From Oscillospiraceae bacterium (lineage in GTDB: Bacteria; Bacillota; Clostridia; Saccharofermentanales; Saccharofermentanaceae): 64,000 nt of DNA. The stretch covers positions 31,703 through 95,702 of the forward strand of contig CADCLV010000010.1 of NCBI GenBank assembly GCA_902802325.1. The letters are read 5' to 3'. The notes beneath the pieces were generated by a model, which made no database searches, had not been told where the DNA came from, and was given only the letters and a program-made list of their open reading frames with translations. This document shows positions 54,369-63,793 of this stretch, in pieces. Made by a program: the position numbers and the translations under genes. Positions within the stretch are counted from its first letter, which is position 1; each line of letters begins with the position of its first letter.

Positions 54369-56177
54369 ATGTCAGACGAGAATAAGAAAAAGAAAAGTAA
54401 AAAGTGGATCATAAAAGCACTCGTGATCTTTCTGGTCGTGATGGGGATCCTGACGTTCTTTTCCAACACTATCATGAACATGACACTTACCCAGGTCAGC
54501 ACCCAGCAGATCTATGGCGCGACTTTGAGTAATATTACCCGGGCTTCCGGTCTCTGCCATTCGAATGTGGAAAAAGAAGTGAAGGCTGAAAATGATATGA
54601 AGATCGATACGGTCGATGTATATCTTTACCAGACGGTGGAAGCCGGCGATGTGCTGGCCCATCTTGAGATCCCGGAAAACAACGAAGAACTCAAGACGGC
54701 GAAAGACGAACTGGAAAAAATGGAAAAGAAGCTGGGCTACGATGCAAGAAAACCAGCTGAAAGCAATGACTTCTACACTTTGGAAATGGACGTCAAAGAT
54801 GCCAAGAAAAAAGTCGAGACTACGAAAAAGACTCTTGAACAGGCAAAAAATAAAGACTCTCTGGTAGACCAGGTCAAGAGCGATATCAAGTCGATCAATA
54901 GCCAGATCAAAGATATTGAAAACAGTAAGACAGAACTTGGCACAAAGCTGGAAGCGGCTCAGATGAGAAAAGAATCTGCCCAGGAGAATCTGGGACCGAG
55001 TAAAAAAGCATACGAAGATGCAGCCGCCTATCTGGATTCGGTGACTCCGGATCTGGAAAGCGCCCAGGGCACTCTTTCCGAAAAGCAGGCAGAACTGGAT
55101 GCCTGCGTGACAGATCCTTCTGATCCGTCTTTCGACCAGGCCAAGCTGGATGCCTGTCAGGCAGAGGTCACAGCAGCCCAGAGCGCCGTGGACGAAGCCC
55201 AGAAGAAGGTGGATGATGCCCAGAGTGCGGCGGATTCCGCAAAGGAGATCTATGATCAGGCACAGAGTGAATACGACAATGCCTGTTCGGAGATCGATTC
55301 CATCAATAGCCAGCTCGAAGAAAAAGATAATGCTCTTTCTGAAAAGCAGGCAGAACTTGCCGAAAAGCAGAAACTGCAGGGCGAGTATGATCTTCTGCCG
55401 ACTGTGGAAGATGCAGAAAGAGCGGTCAAGGATGCAGAGCATGCCGTGACTGTAGCTGAAAAGACATTGAACGATGCCCGTGTAAATGCAGGTATCAGCA
55501 GCGATCAGGCACAGGATGCAAAACAAGAAGAACTGGAGAAGCTGGAAGAACAACGTGAAAAGGTGAAAAAACTCGAGGAACAGTATGGCGTGACTGAAAT
55601 CGTTGCGCCGATCTCCGGAAGCGTGATCGCGGTCAATGCCACCCGTGGCGGTGCTGCCACCAAGGGCGATGTCCTCTTTGTCATCGCAGATATGGAATCC
55701 GGATTCTATGTGGAATGCACTGTTTCAAAGAAAGATACAGAAGGCATGTTTATCGGTTCGGAAGTGAATGCGGACTACTGTGACTATGCCACCGTGGAAT
55801 CGATCCGTCCGGATCCGATGGACCCGATGAATTCCTGCATCCTTCGTATCTCCCTGAGCGCGTACTACATCCAGCCGGGTGCGACGACTGTAAACTGCAC
55901 GATCTCAACTTCGAACAGAAGTTATGACTGTGTGGTTCCGAAGGGCGCGGTGCACCAGGATACAGAAGGAGATTTTATCTATATCCTCGTCACAAAGAAC
56001 AGTCCTCTGGGTGAACGTTATATTGCCAGAAAGGTACCTGTCAAGGTACTGGCTTCCGATTCCACTTCCAGTGCGATCGAGGGCGCCGGCATCAATTATG
56101 CTTACTGCATCGTACGAACTGAAAAAGAAATTAAGAATGGTGAACAGGTGCGCCTGGCACAGGGAGAGACCAACTGA
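54369..56177 (+). CDS. Membrane fusion protein with long coiled coil (HlyD-like)
   Basis: 602 aa from the ATG at 54369, with TTGAGGAGG upstream. One N-terminal membrane anchor (~16-36), then a barrel-sandwich half (DTVDVYLYQTVEAGDVLAHLE), a very long coiled coil (~85-400; Lys, Glu, Gln and Ala rich with repeated EKQAEL and AQSAVDEAQKKVDDAQ units), and the second sandwich half (APISGSVIAVNATRGGAATKGDVLF near 412) plus beta-barrel. Such adaptor proteins normally serve exporters. Here it sits between importer permeases and a MacB-like protein, which is unusual. Confidence 0.85.
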   Translation: MSDENKKKKSKKWIIKALVIFLVVMGILTFFSNTIMNMTLTQVSTQQIYGATLSNITRASGLCHSNVEKEVKAENDMKIDTVDVYLYQTVEAGDVLAHLEIPENNEELKTAKDELEKMEKKLGYDARKPAESNDFYTLEMDVKDAKKKVETTKKTLEQAKNKDSLVDQVKSDIKSINSQIKDIENSKTELGTKLEAAQMRKESAQENLGPSKKAYEDAAAYLDSVTPDLESAQGTLSEKQAELDACVTDPSDPSFDQAKLDACQAEVTAAQSAVDEAQKKVDDAQSAADSAKEIYDQAQSEYDNACSEIDSINSQLEEKDNALSEKQAELAEKQKLQGEYDLLPTVEDAERAVKDAEHAVTVAEKTLNDARVNAGISSDQAQDAKQEELEKLEEQREKVKKLEEQYGVTEIVAPISGSVIAVNATRGGAATKGDVLFVIADMESGFYVECTVSKKDTEGMFIGSEVNADYCDYATVESIRPDPMDPMNSCILRISLSAYYIQPGATTVNCTISTSNRSYDCVVPKGAVHQDTEGDFIYILVTKNSPLGERYIARKVPVKVLASDSTSSAIEGAGINYAYCIVRTEKEIKNGEQVRLAQGETN

Positions 56178-57421
56178 TGGAGATCCGTCCGAAACTGAAA
56201 AAATGGATAGTGAATAAATGGGGCGATATTTGCCGCCGCTCCCACTATGTGCTCATGGGACTTCCCTTTGTCCTTCTGACGGCTTCGCTGGTACTTTCCA
56301 TTGCCTCTGTCGTCCGGATCAACCAGGTGCTGGACGGGCAGGGAATGCAGTACGGAGCGGAAGAGTATGAGTCGAAAAGAATGCCCTATCGCCAGATGAC
56401 AGTAGTGTCTACCTGCCTTCCGCAGATGGATGGGTCGGCTCCCCTGAAGACCATGAACGGTCTGGATGTGGAAAAAGTGAAGTCGCTTCATGAAGCAATC
56501 GAAATCACCGAAGGCTCCACTGTCGGTAAAAACGGTCAGAAAAAGGGCGGCGAGCAGATCGATACCAGTCGTCTGTGGAAAGATTGCTATTCGTCCTTTG
56601 CGTATTACCCGGCACGGGGAATTATTGAGAAGAATGAAACAGGCACGATCCAGCGTTGTGAGGTGGTCGGTGTCAGTGGTGCGTATGAGGTGGTACATCC
56701 TCTGCGGTATGAATGCGGCGGATTTCTGCCGGGTGAAGAAGGGGACCAGACAGCCATCGTTCTCAACACCAAGATGGCATGGAATCTTTTCCACTCGTAC
56801 GATATTGCCGGTGCTTTTGTCGAAATGAACGGAATCGTTTTCCAGGTGGCCGGCGTCGTAAATGAAGGCGACGATGCCATTGCGGAAAAGACCGGCGTAA
56901 ACGATGCCCGCTGCTACGTGGCTTTCCCTATGCTGGTGAAACTTGCAAACGGTCCGGAAGCGCCGATCAATTCTTCGGATATGGACAGTTCCGTCCGGCT
57001 GGAAGATCTGGCCGTGATGAACTATGAAGTCCTGATGGTCGACCCCATTAAAAATATTGCGAAGAACGACCTTACAAAAGCCATGACGGATTCTTTCGGA
57101 TATAACAAAGATTCGCTGGACATTCAGGTCATCAATAACACAGGCCGTTTCAATGTGCTTACTTTATGGAAGAAGTATTTCCCGCTGAAGAATGCATATA
57201 CGGGATTTGCCGATATGACGCTGCCGTTCCATGAACGGTCCGCCCGTCTGGCAGAACAGTATGTGGTATTCTGGGCAGAGATGCTGATCGCTTCCATCAT
57301 CCTGATGCTGACATCCGGCGGATATATCTATGCGATCTTCCATGGTAAGAAAACGAAGCATGCCAAGGTGGAAGAAGAGGAAGAGACCATTTCGGAGCTG
57401 CCGGACATCCAACGAGTATAG
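56177..57421 (+). CDS. MacB-like extracellular-domain membrane protein
   Basis: 414 aa. A transmembrane helix at ~25-47 and another at ~360-382 flank a ~310-residue extracellular domain. This layout and the AGVVNEGDDAIAEK-type strand resemble the periplasmic core of MacB/FtsX-type proteins, but only two helices are present and no ATPase domain, so it is not a full MacB permease. The ATG overlaps the stop of the fusion-protein gene (TGATG), implying coupled translation and a shared complex. Function unknown. Confidence 0.6.
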   Translation: MEIRPKLKKWIVNKWGDICRRSHYVLMGLPFVLLTASLVLSIASVVRINQVLDGQGMQYGAEEYESKRMPYRQMTVVSTCLPQMDGSAPLKTMNGLDVEKVKSLHEAIEITEGSTVGKNGQKKGGEQIDTSRLWKDCYSSFAYYPARGIIEKNETGTIQRCEVVGVSGAYEVVHPLRYECGGFLPGEEGDQTAIVLNTKMAWNLFHSYDIAGAFVEMNGIVFQVAGVVNEGDDAIAEKTGVNDARCYVAFPMLVKLANGPEAPINSSDMDSSVRLEDLAVMNYEVLMVDPIKNIAKNDLTKAMTDSFGYNKDSLDIQVINNTGRFNVLTLWKKYFPLKNAYTGFADMTLPFHERSARLAEQYVVFWAEMLIASIILMLTSGGYIYAIFHGKKTKHAKVEEEEETISELPDIQRV

Positions 57422-57423
57422 TC

Positions 57424-57432
57424 TGATATAAT
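57424..57432 (+). promoter_or_regulatory. Extended -10 promoter of the apbE operon
   Basis: TGA-TATAAT, hexamer 57427-57432, three bases after the previous stop codon. Confidence 0.55.
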
Positions 57433-57495
57433 GCATATATCGGGCCGGAACCGATCCCGGCTACTTTGGGAGAAAGAGGCAATCGATTCCGGTAT

Positions 57496-58584
57496 ATGAA
57501 AAACAGCCTAAAGCCAATGGAACATAAAAGAGACCCGAACCGGAGGAAACAGTGCGTTTCCCAAATGGCGGGCCTCTTTGCATTTTCTATTCTCTTTTCT
57601 TTTCTGATGCTGAATCTTTCCGCATGTAAAAAGAAAACGGATAAAAAGACGCTTCAGCTTTTTGCCCTGGATACCTACGTGACGATCACGGTGGAAGGAA
57701 AAGATGCACAGGAAGCGCTGGATGAAGCGGCCCGGCTGATCACGGATCTGGAAAAAGAATTGAGCAGCCGGAAAGAAAATACGCCGATCTCCCGCCTTAA
57801 TGCTTCTTCGGAAAATGCACCGGTGACTTTGCCGGCGAATGCGTATGGCCTTTTGGAGAAAGCATGGCAATATAAGAATGAAACGGAAGGGGTATTTGAC
57901 CCGCGGGTCGCCCCTCTGATGGATGTCTGGGGTTTTTCTACCGGAGATCCCCATGTCCCTTCAAGGGAAGAGATCGATGCGGCCCTTTCTCGGGTGGAAG
58001 AAGGGGGGATCTGTTTTCTGGATTCCTGCCAGGCCTATGTGCTTCCCGGGACCAAGATCGATCTGGGCGGTGCCGCCAAGGGCTATATCGGCGACGAGGT
58101 CATGCGGGAACTCAAGAAGTTTTCCCTTTCCCGGATCATTTTGGATCTGGGCGGAAACATCACGGTCTGGGCAGAAAAAGATGATCTGACAGTGGGCATC
58201 GTTGACCCGAAATCTCCTTCGGTCCTTTGTGCCGTTTTGCATCTTTCGGATTGTGAGATCCCGCAGTCCGTCATTACCAGCGGTGCCTATGAGCGTTATT
58301 TCGAAGAAGACGGCATACGCTACGGCCACATCATGGACCCGAAAACCGGATATCCGGTCATCACAGATATTCTTTCCGCCACCGTCATCGGAAGAGACGG
58401 CGCCAAGGGCGACATTTTGTCCACCACCCTCTATGCCATGGGAAAAGAAAAGGCCATGGACTGGGCGTCGCAAAAAGGAATCGATTGTGTTTTATGTGAT
58501 GAAAATGGTACATTATGGGTATCTTCAACTTTGAAGGGAAAGATCGATGCCGAAAAAGGATGGACAATCGAATACTTCGACTAA
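57496..58584 (+). CDS. apbE: FAD:protein FMN transferase lipoprotein
   Basis: About 362 aa from the ATG at 57496; a TTG at 57466 and an ATG at 57517 are alternatives, as the AAAGAGG site is rather far away. Lipobox LSAC anchors it outside the membrane. It transfers FMN from FAD to Thr in target proteins. ApbE motifs: LFALDTYVTITVEG, LEKELSSRKENTPISRLN, GVFDPRVAPLMDVWGF, KIDLGGAAKGYI, ILDLGGNITVWA, HIMDPKTGYPV and GDILSTTLYAMG. The next two genes overlap, forming an operon. No FMN-bind target is found within the window. Confidence 0.93.
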   Translation: MKNSLKPMEHKRDPNRRKQCVSQMAGLFAFSILFSFLMLNLSACKKKTDKKTLQLFALDTYVTITVEGKDAQEALDEAARLITDLEKELSSRKENTPISRLNASSENAPVTLPANAYGLLEKAWQYKNETEGVFDPRVAPLMDVWGFSTGDPHVPSREEIDAALSRVEEGGICFLDSCQAYVLPGTKIDLGGAAKGYIGDEVMRELKKFSLSRIILDLGGNITVWAEKDDLTVGIVDPKSPSVLCAVLHLSDCEIPQSVITSGAYERYFEEDGIRYGHIMDPKTGYPVITDILSATVIGRDGAKGDILSTTLYAMGKEKAMDWASQKGIDCVLCDENGTLWVSSTLKGKIDAEKGWTIEYFD

Positions 58585-59035
58585 TAACGAGAAGAAGTCT
58601 CCTTCTTTAGGAAAAGCACTTCCGCCGAGAAACTTCCGTTTTTCTTCGGGGGATCTGTTCCTCATTATCGGGATCGTTCTATTCTGTTCCTTTTTGATCG
58701 GCGGCATATTCATTTACGGAAACGTACAGGAAAAGCGTACCCCTTATGTGCGGATCTTATCTGACGGGCAGGTGCTGCTTTATAGCCCCCTGAAAGAATT
58801 TCAAAATGAGACCGAATATTCCATTGAGACCGATCACGGGAAAGTTGTCGTGCTGATCTCTTCGGAGCGGGCCGTGATCGTAAGCTCGGACTGTCCGGAT
58901 CAGATCTGCGTCAAGCAGGGAGAACTGACCCATGTAGGCCAAGGTGCCGTGTGCCTTCCCAATAAAGTCGTGGTCGAGATCGTGCCGGGACCGGGATCGG
59001 ACGAGGAACAGGAGATAGACGGGGTGGCGCGATGA
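58547..59035 (+). CDS. NusG domain II-like membrane protein (EetA-like)
   Basis: 162 aa. A polar N-terminus, one membrane helix (~37-58) and an extracytoplasmic NusG_II domain (VRILSDGQVLLYSPL, VVVLISSERAVIVSSDCPDQICVKQG, GQGAVCLPNKVVVEI). The two cysteines in DCPDQIC and the Cys in AVCLPN are conserved in the family. It overlaps apbE by 38 bp and the next gene by 4 bp. From memory, EetA of the Listeria flavin-based electron-transfer locus belongs here; this is an inference from neighbourhood and domain. Confidence 0.85.
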   Translation: MPKKDGQSNTSTNNEKKSPSLGKALPPRNFRFSSGDLFLIIGIVLFCSFLIGGIFIYGNVQEKRTPYVRILSDGQVLLYSPLKEFQNETEYSIETDHGKVVVLISSERAVIVSSDCPDQICVKQGELTHVGQGAVCLPNKVVVEIVPGPGSDEEQEIDGVAR

Positions 59036-59556
59036 GACGAAGCTGGACGGCCTATGAGGTGACAAAACTTTCTGTTCTTCTGGCGCTGGCCCTGATGCTC
59101 AGTATCCTGGAAGCCTGGCTTGTGCCGAAAGGAATATTGCCGCTTCCGGGACTGAAACTGGGACTTGCCAATATCGCGCTTTTGATCGCGCTTTACAGTG
59201 TGGGGAAAAAGGAAGCTTTGCTGCTTTCACTTCTTCGGTCTTTAGTCGTCCTTCTTCTGGGCGGAAACTTTGTGGGATTTGTTTTTTCCGTACTGGGCGG
59301 GATCTTTGCCGTCTGCACCATGATCTTTCTAAGCGGGCGGGAAAAGATCTCCATCTACGGGGTCAGCATCGGCGGCGCCGCAAGCCACAGTATCGGACAG
59401 ATCCTGGCGGCAGTGATGCTCAGCCGGACGCTTTATGTGATGATGTATCTTCCGTATCTGATCCTTCTGAGCTGTCTGGCCGGAGCCATGATCGCCTTTC
59501 TGACGATTCCTGTGGTAAAAGCACTCGACCATATCGGAACGAAAATGATACAATGA
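59032..59556 (+). CDS. Gx transporter family protein (EetB-like)
   Basis: 174 aa, about five transmembrane segments. LEAWLVPKGILPLPGLKLGLANIALLIALY is the signature of the Gx/heptaprenyl-diphosphate-synthase-component-I family, which looks like ECF S components. The overlap ATGA with the NusG_II gene shows coupled translation. The order ApbE, NusG_II, Gx recurs in Firmicutes flavinylation or electron-transfer loci. Its cargo or redox role is not established. Confidence 0.85.
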   Translation: MRRSWTAYEVTKLSVLLALALMLSILEAWLVPKGILPLPGLKLGLANIALLIALYSVGKKEALLLSLLRSLVVLLLGGNFVGFVFSVLGGIFAVCTMIFLSGREKISIYGVSIGGAASHSIGQILAAVMLSRTLYVMMYLPYLILLSCLAGAMIAFLTIPVVKALDHIGTKMIQ

Positions 59557-59591
59557 GAAAGTAGAATCGTAAAGGATAGGCGGGGCGTAAT

Positions 59592-60470
59592 ATGAGAAAG
59601 AATGAAAGTCCTTTTTGGCCGCAAAAGAGCATCTTGCATCCGGCACCTCCGAAGGAGCCTTATGAACCGGTGCGCCGTGTACGCATGACCCTGACGCGGG
59701 AAGAGCAGCGGCAGGTCGATAAGGTGGCCTCCAAAGACTATCAGCTGAGTATCCCGATCCTTATGGAGCATGCCGGTCTTGCCGTGGCCAATGCATGTGT
59801 TGTCGTTGCCAAAGCCACGACCACGCCGGTCCATTTCTTTGCCGGAAAAGGTATGAATGGCGGCGACTCCTATGTGGCGGCACGTATATTAAAGTCCTGG
59901 GGTTATTCTGTCACGATCTGGGACTGCTTTCCGGAAGAGACCCATTCTCCGGCTGTAAAGACGAACCGTGCGGCAGCGGAGGCATTCGGCGTGAAGATCC
60001 GTCCGGCAGCGGAATTCGATCCGGCCATCTGGCAGGCAGGGATCTCCCGCATGATCCATGAAAAAGAACCGGGCATGCCCTGCGTTCTGGTAGACGGCAT
60101 TATCGGTACCGGATATGAGTTTTCCCGTCCTCTTCCGCCGTCGCTTTGCGAGATCACGAAGAAGATCGAGGACGGTCATAGCCGCGGTGCCAGAGTGATC
60201 GCCATCGACATTCCTACCGGCGTAGACTGCAATACCGGTGAAGTGGACCCCGGCGCCATTACCGCCGATCTGACTCTTTCCTTCCTCCTTCCGAAGAAGG
60301 GCATTACGGTCCAGCCGGGAAGAAGCAAGGCAGGTCAGGTACGGGTACCGACCATCGGACTTCCGATCAATTTCGCGGATATGGTCTTAGGACCGGTTCC
60401 GGAAGAGAAGAATGACGAGGAAGAAACAAAAGAAGAGGAATCCGGCGTGCGTTCAGCCAAGGGCGACTGA
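59592..60470 (+). CDS. nnrE: NAD(P)H-hydrate epimerase (YjeF N-terminal domain)
   Basis: 292 aa. Repairs damaged NAD(P)H by epimerising R- to S-NADHX. YjeF_N motifs: Q-x-D in the first helix, LMEHAG, HFFAGKGMNGGDSYVAARIL, VDGIIGTG and AIDIPTGVD. In the common form the loop reads GKGNNGGDG; here it is GKGMNGGDS. The C-terminal ADP-dependent dehydratase domain of fused proteins is absent. It ends with an acidic tail of ~25 residues. The partner dehydratase is not adjacent. Confidence 0.88.
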   Translation: MRKNESPFWPQKSILHPAPPKEPYEPVRRVRMTLTREEQRQVDKVASKDYQLSIPILMEHAGLAVANACVVVAKATTTPVHFFAGKGMNGGDSYVAARILKSWGYSVTIWDCFPEETHSPAVKTNRAAAEAFGVKIRPAAEFDPAIWQAGISRMIHEKEPGMPCVLVDGIIGTGYEFSRPLPPSLCEITKKIEDGHSRGARVIAIDIPTGVDCNTGEVDPGAITADLTLSFLLPKKGITVQPGRSKAGQVRVPTIGLPINFADMVLGPVPEEKNDEEETKEEESGVRSAKGD

Positions 60471-60495
60471 AGAATCTCTGTGCCAAGGAAAAATC

Positions 60496-60524
60496 TTGAC
60501 AACATATCTTATATAGAGTATAAA
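60496..60524 (+). promoter_or_regulatory. purA promoter
   Basis: TTGACA (60496-60501), 17 nt, TATAAA (60519-60524), about 90 nt before the start codon. Confidence 0.85.
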
Positions 60525-60613
60525 GTTTGACGTATTGACAATGGTGTCTTGTACATGTGATTCAGGACACTTTTGTTTTGTCCAAAGCCACATCAGAAAT
60601 GGAGGCAAAATAT

Positions 60614-61891
60614 ATGGGAAATTGCGCCATCGTAGGAATCAACTGGGGAGACGAAGGAAAGGGCCGTATGGTCGACCTTCTGACCGCAAAGTATGACATC
60701 GTCGTTCGCTTTCAGGGCGGCGGCAATGCCGGCCACACGGTCATCAACGAGAAGGGTAAGTTTGCACTGCATCTTCTTCCTTCCGGTATCTTCCGTGATG
60801 GAGTTGTAAATATTCTGGGTAACGGCGTTGCGCTGGATCCGGAAAATCTTTGGAAAGAAATGAATCAGGTCATGGAGCAGGGTGTAGATATCACACCGGA
60901 GAACCTTCGTATCAGCGACAGAGCTTCGCTGCTTCTGCCGTGGCACCGTGATCTGGATGAACTGGAAGAACAGCGTCTTGCGGATAAGAAGTTCGGTTCC
61001 ACAAAGCAGGGTATCGCTCCTTTCTATTCTGATAAATATCAGAAGAAGACCATCCTGGCCGGCGAACTTTTCTACCCGGATCACCTTCTTTCCCACCTGT
61101 CTGACCTGATGGAGTGGAAGAATCTGACCCTGACCAAGGTATATGGCGCAAAGCCTTACACCATGGATATGCTGAAGGCATGGATCAACGATGCTTGTGA
61201 GAAGATCAAGCCCTATGTATGTGATACAGGTGCATTTCTGGCAGAAGCCAGTAAGGAAGGCAAGTCCATCCTCTTTGAGGCACAGCTTGGTTCCCTTCGT
61301 GACCTGGATTACGGAATCCATCCGTATACGACTTCGTCCAACACCACAGCGGCTTTTGCGCCGATCGGTTCCGGTTTCCCGGGTGCCAAGATCACAGATG
61401 TGGTTGGTGTCGTAAAGGCTTATTCCACCTGCGTTGGTGAAGGTCCGTTCGTTTGCGAGATGTTCGGCGACGAGGCGGAGGAGCTTCGTAAGGCCGGTGC
61501 CGAGTACGGCGCCAAGACCGGAAGACCGCGTCGTGTCGGTCCGCTGGATGTGGTTGCGACCCGCTATGGCGTAGAAGTTCAGGCGGCCACCGAGATCGCG
61601 CTTACCAAGCTGGATGTACTGAGCTACATGGATAAGATCCCGGTATGCACCCACTATGAGCTTGATGGAAAACAGGTCGACCGTTTCCCGTTCCCGGTTG
61701 CGCTTAATGACTGCAAGCCGGTCATCGAGTACTTCGAAGGCTGGAAGACGGACATCAGCGGCGCAAGAAAGTGGGAAGACCTGCCGAAGGCCGCGCAGGA
61801 CTATGTGCTGTTTGTTGAAAAGGCCATCGGATGTAAGATCACTTACGTATCGGTCGGTGCGGAAAGAGACAGCATCATTGTGAGAAAGTAA
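60614..61891 (+). CDS. purA: Adenylosuccinate synthetase
   Basis: 425 aa from the ATG at 60614, preceded by AATGGAGGC; upstream in-frame codons lack a ribosome site. Converts IMP and aspartate to adenylosuccinate with GTP. GINWGDEGKGRMVD (GTP/phosphate loop), GGNAGHTV, GSTKQGIAPFYSDK and the C-terminal TGRPRRVGPLD region are intact. Normal length. Own promoter; glmS follows after a weak terminator. Confidence 0.97.
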   Translation: MGNCAIVGINWGDEGKGRMVDLLTAKYDIVVRFQGGGNAGHTVINEKGKFALHLLPSGIFRDGVVNILGNGVALDPENLWKEMNQVMEQGVDITPENLRISDRASLLLPWHRDLDELEEQRLADKKFGSTKQGIAPFYSDKYQKKTILAGELFYPDHLLSHLSDLMEWKNLTLTKVYGAKPYTMDMLKAWINDACEKIKPYVCDTGAFLAEASKEGKSILFEAQLGSLRDLDYGIHPYTTSSNTTAAFAPIGSGFPGAKITDVVGVVKAYSTCVGEGPFVCEMFGDEAEELRKAGAEYGAKTGRPRRVGPLDVVATRYGVEVQAATEIALTKLDVLSYMDKIPVCTHYELDGKQVDRFPFPVALNDCKPVIEYFEGWKTDISGARKWEDLPKAAQDYVLFVEKAIGCKITYVSVGAERDSIIVRK

Positions 61892-61898
61892 AACACTG

Positions 61899-61925
61899 CG
61901 GGCTCTTCCTGGAAGAGCCCGTTTT
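61899..61925 (+). terminator. Terminator after purA
   Basis: CGGGCTCTTCC and GGAAGAGCCCG form a tight hairpin followed by only four T, so read-through into glmS is likely. Confidence 0.65.
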
Positions 61926-61949
61926 GTATGGGGATAAGGAGTTAGGAAT

Positions 61950-63776
61950 ATGTGCGGAATAGTAGGATATACCGGAACACAGCAGGCAGCGCCGATCCTT
62001 CTGGACGGACTGAAGAAACTGGAGTACAGAGGCTATGACTCGGCCGGTATTGCGGTTTTACATGACGGTGCCATCAAGGTCGATAAGGTCAGCGGCCGTA
62101 TCGCCAACCTTTGCGAACTGACCGAAGACGGCAAGAACTGCCCGGGTACCACAGGTATCGGTCACACCCGCTGGGCGACCCACGGTGCGCCGACAGATAC
62201 CAATGCCCACCCGCACTTAAGTAATGACGGCCGTTTCGCCATCGTGCATAACGGCATTATCGAGAACTATATCGCCCTTCGGGAAGAACTGACCGAGAAG
62301 GGCTATCACTTCGAAAGTGAGACCGATACCGAGGTCATCGTACATCTGATCGAAATGTACTATAAGGGTGACTTGAGAAGAGCAGTCATCAAGACATCGG
62401 CCCGCCTTTCCGGTTCTTATGCGCTGGGCGTCATCTGCACCGAAAAGCCGGATACCATCTGTGTGGCCCGTGAGGCCAGCCCGCTGATCCTGGGCGTCGG
62501 CGCAGGCGAAAACTTCTTTGCCTCTGACGTGACCGCGCTGGTTGCCAATACCAGAAATGCCATCTACCTGGATGACGGCGAGTTTGCCGAGATCACCCCG
62601 GAAAGCGTGACCGTATTTGACCCGGCAGGCCAGACCATCACCAAGAAGATCTCCCGTATCACCTGGGATATCGAAGCAGCCGAAAAAGGCGGCTACGAGC
62701 ACTTTATGCTCAAAGAGATCATCGAGCAGCCGAGAGCAGTCAAGGCTACCATCACGCCCCGTATTCAGGACGGTCATGTGGTACTGGATGAGATCGAGTG
62801 GTCGAAGGAATATCTGGAGAGCATCAATAAGATCGTGATCACTGCCTGCGGTTCCGCCTACTATGCCGGATGTGCCGCAAAATACACGATCGAGAAACTT
62901 TGCCGGATCCCGGTTTCCTGTGAGCTGGCAAGTGAACTCCGCTATAGTGACCCGCTGATCGATGAGCATACGCTTCTGATCGTGTTGTCCCAGTCCGGTG
63001 AGACGGCGGATACCATTGCCGCCATGAAGGAATGTAAATCCCGCGGTGCCAGAACACTGGCGATCGTAAACGTAGTAGGCAGCACGATCGCAAAACTTGC
63101 GGACGATACTCTTTATACCTGGGCCGGTCCGGAGATCGCCGTTGCGACCACCAAGGGCTATACCACACAGGTTTCCGTACTGTATCTGGTGGCGCTGTAT
63201 ATTTCCCGTACATTAAACCGGGTGGAAGATGCGGATTATTATCACCATCTTTCCTCGCTTCTGATGCTGCCGAAGCGCATTCAGGAATCCCTGGATATGA
63301 ACCCGAAGATCCCGAAGATCGCAAAGAAGTATCACGCAACGAAGTCCATGTTCTTCATCGGAAGAAATACCGACTCGGCAGTCGCGCTGGAAGCGGCACT
63401 GAAGATGAAGGAGATCTCCTACATTCATGCGGAATCCTATGCGGCCGGTGAACTCAAGCACGGCACCATTGCCCTGATCGAAGAGCATCAGCCGGTGATC
63501 GCCCTGTGCTGTAATCCCGCCATAATGGAGAAGACCCTGAGCAACGTGGTGGAGGTCAAGTCCCGGGGGGCGGAGGTGCTGGCGCTGACCTACCGGGACA
63601 ATCAGAAGATCCTTTCGGTGGCGGACGATCTGTTGTTCATTCCCCGGGTGGATCCCCTCTTCTCCGCCGCGGTGGAGATCCTGCCGCTCCAGCTGTTGGC
63701 CTACTACGTAGCGAAGGAGAACGGCTGCGATATCGATAAACCCAAAAATCTTGCCAAATCCGTTACGGTGGAATAA
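61950..63776 (+). CDS. glmS: Glutamine-fructose-6-phosphate aminotransferase
   Basis: 608 aa. Makes glucosamine-6-phosphate for the cell wall. Cys2 nucleophile (MCGIVGY), then glutaminase motifs GHTRWATHG and two SIS domains ([41 protein letters not shown]), ending LAKSVTVE. Only 58 bp separate it from purA, so there is no room for a glmS ribozyme. Codon usage changes abruptly at about 63.5 kb (GAG, GTG, CGG, CTG dominate), while the protein stays canonical; see findings. RBS AAGGAG. Confidence 0.96.
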   Translation: MCGIVGYTGTQQAAPILLDGLKKLEYRGYDSAGIAVLHDGAIKVDKVSGRIANLCELTEDGKNCPGTTGIGHTRWATHGAPTDTNAHPHLSNDGRFAIVHNGIIENYIALREELTEKGYHFESETDTEVIVHLIEMYYKGDLRRAVIKTSARLSGSYALGVICTEKPDTICVAREASPLILGVGAGENFFASDVTALVANTRNAIYLDDGEFAEITPESVTVFDPAGQTITKKISRITWDIEAAEKGGYEHFMLKEIIEQPRAVKATITPRIQDGHVVLDEIEWSKEYLESINKIVITACGSAYYAGCAAKYTIEKLCRIPVSCELASELRYSDPLIDEHTLLIVLSQSGETADTIAAMKECKSRGARTLAIVNVVGSTIAKLADDTLYTWAGPEIAVATTKGYTTQVSVLYLVALYISRTLNRVEDADYYHHLSSLLMLPKRIQESLDMNPKIPKIAKKYHATKSMFFIGRNTDSAVALEAALKMKEISYIHAESYAAGELKHGTIALIEEHQPVIALCCNPAIMEKTLSNVVEVKSRGAEVLALTYRDNQKILSVADDLLFIPRVDPLFSAAVEILPLQLLAYYVAKENGCDIDKPKNLAKSVTVE

Positions 63777-63793
63777 AAAGGAGGAAAAAGAAG

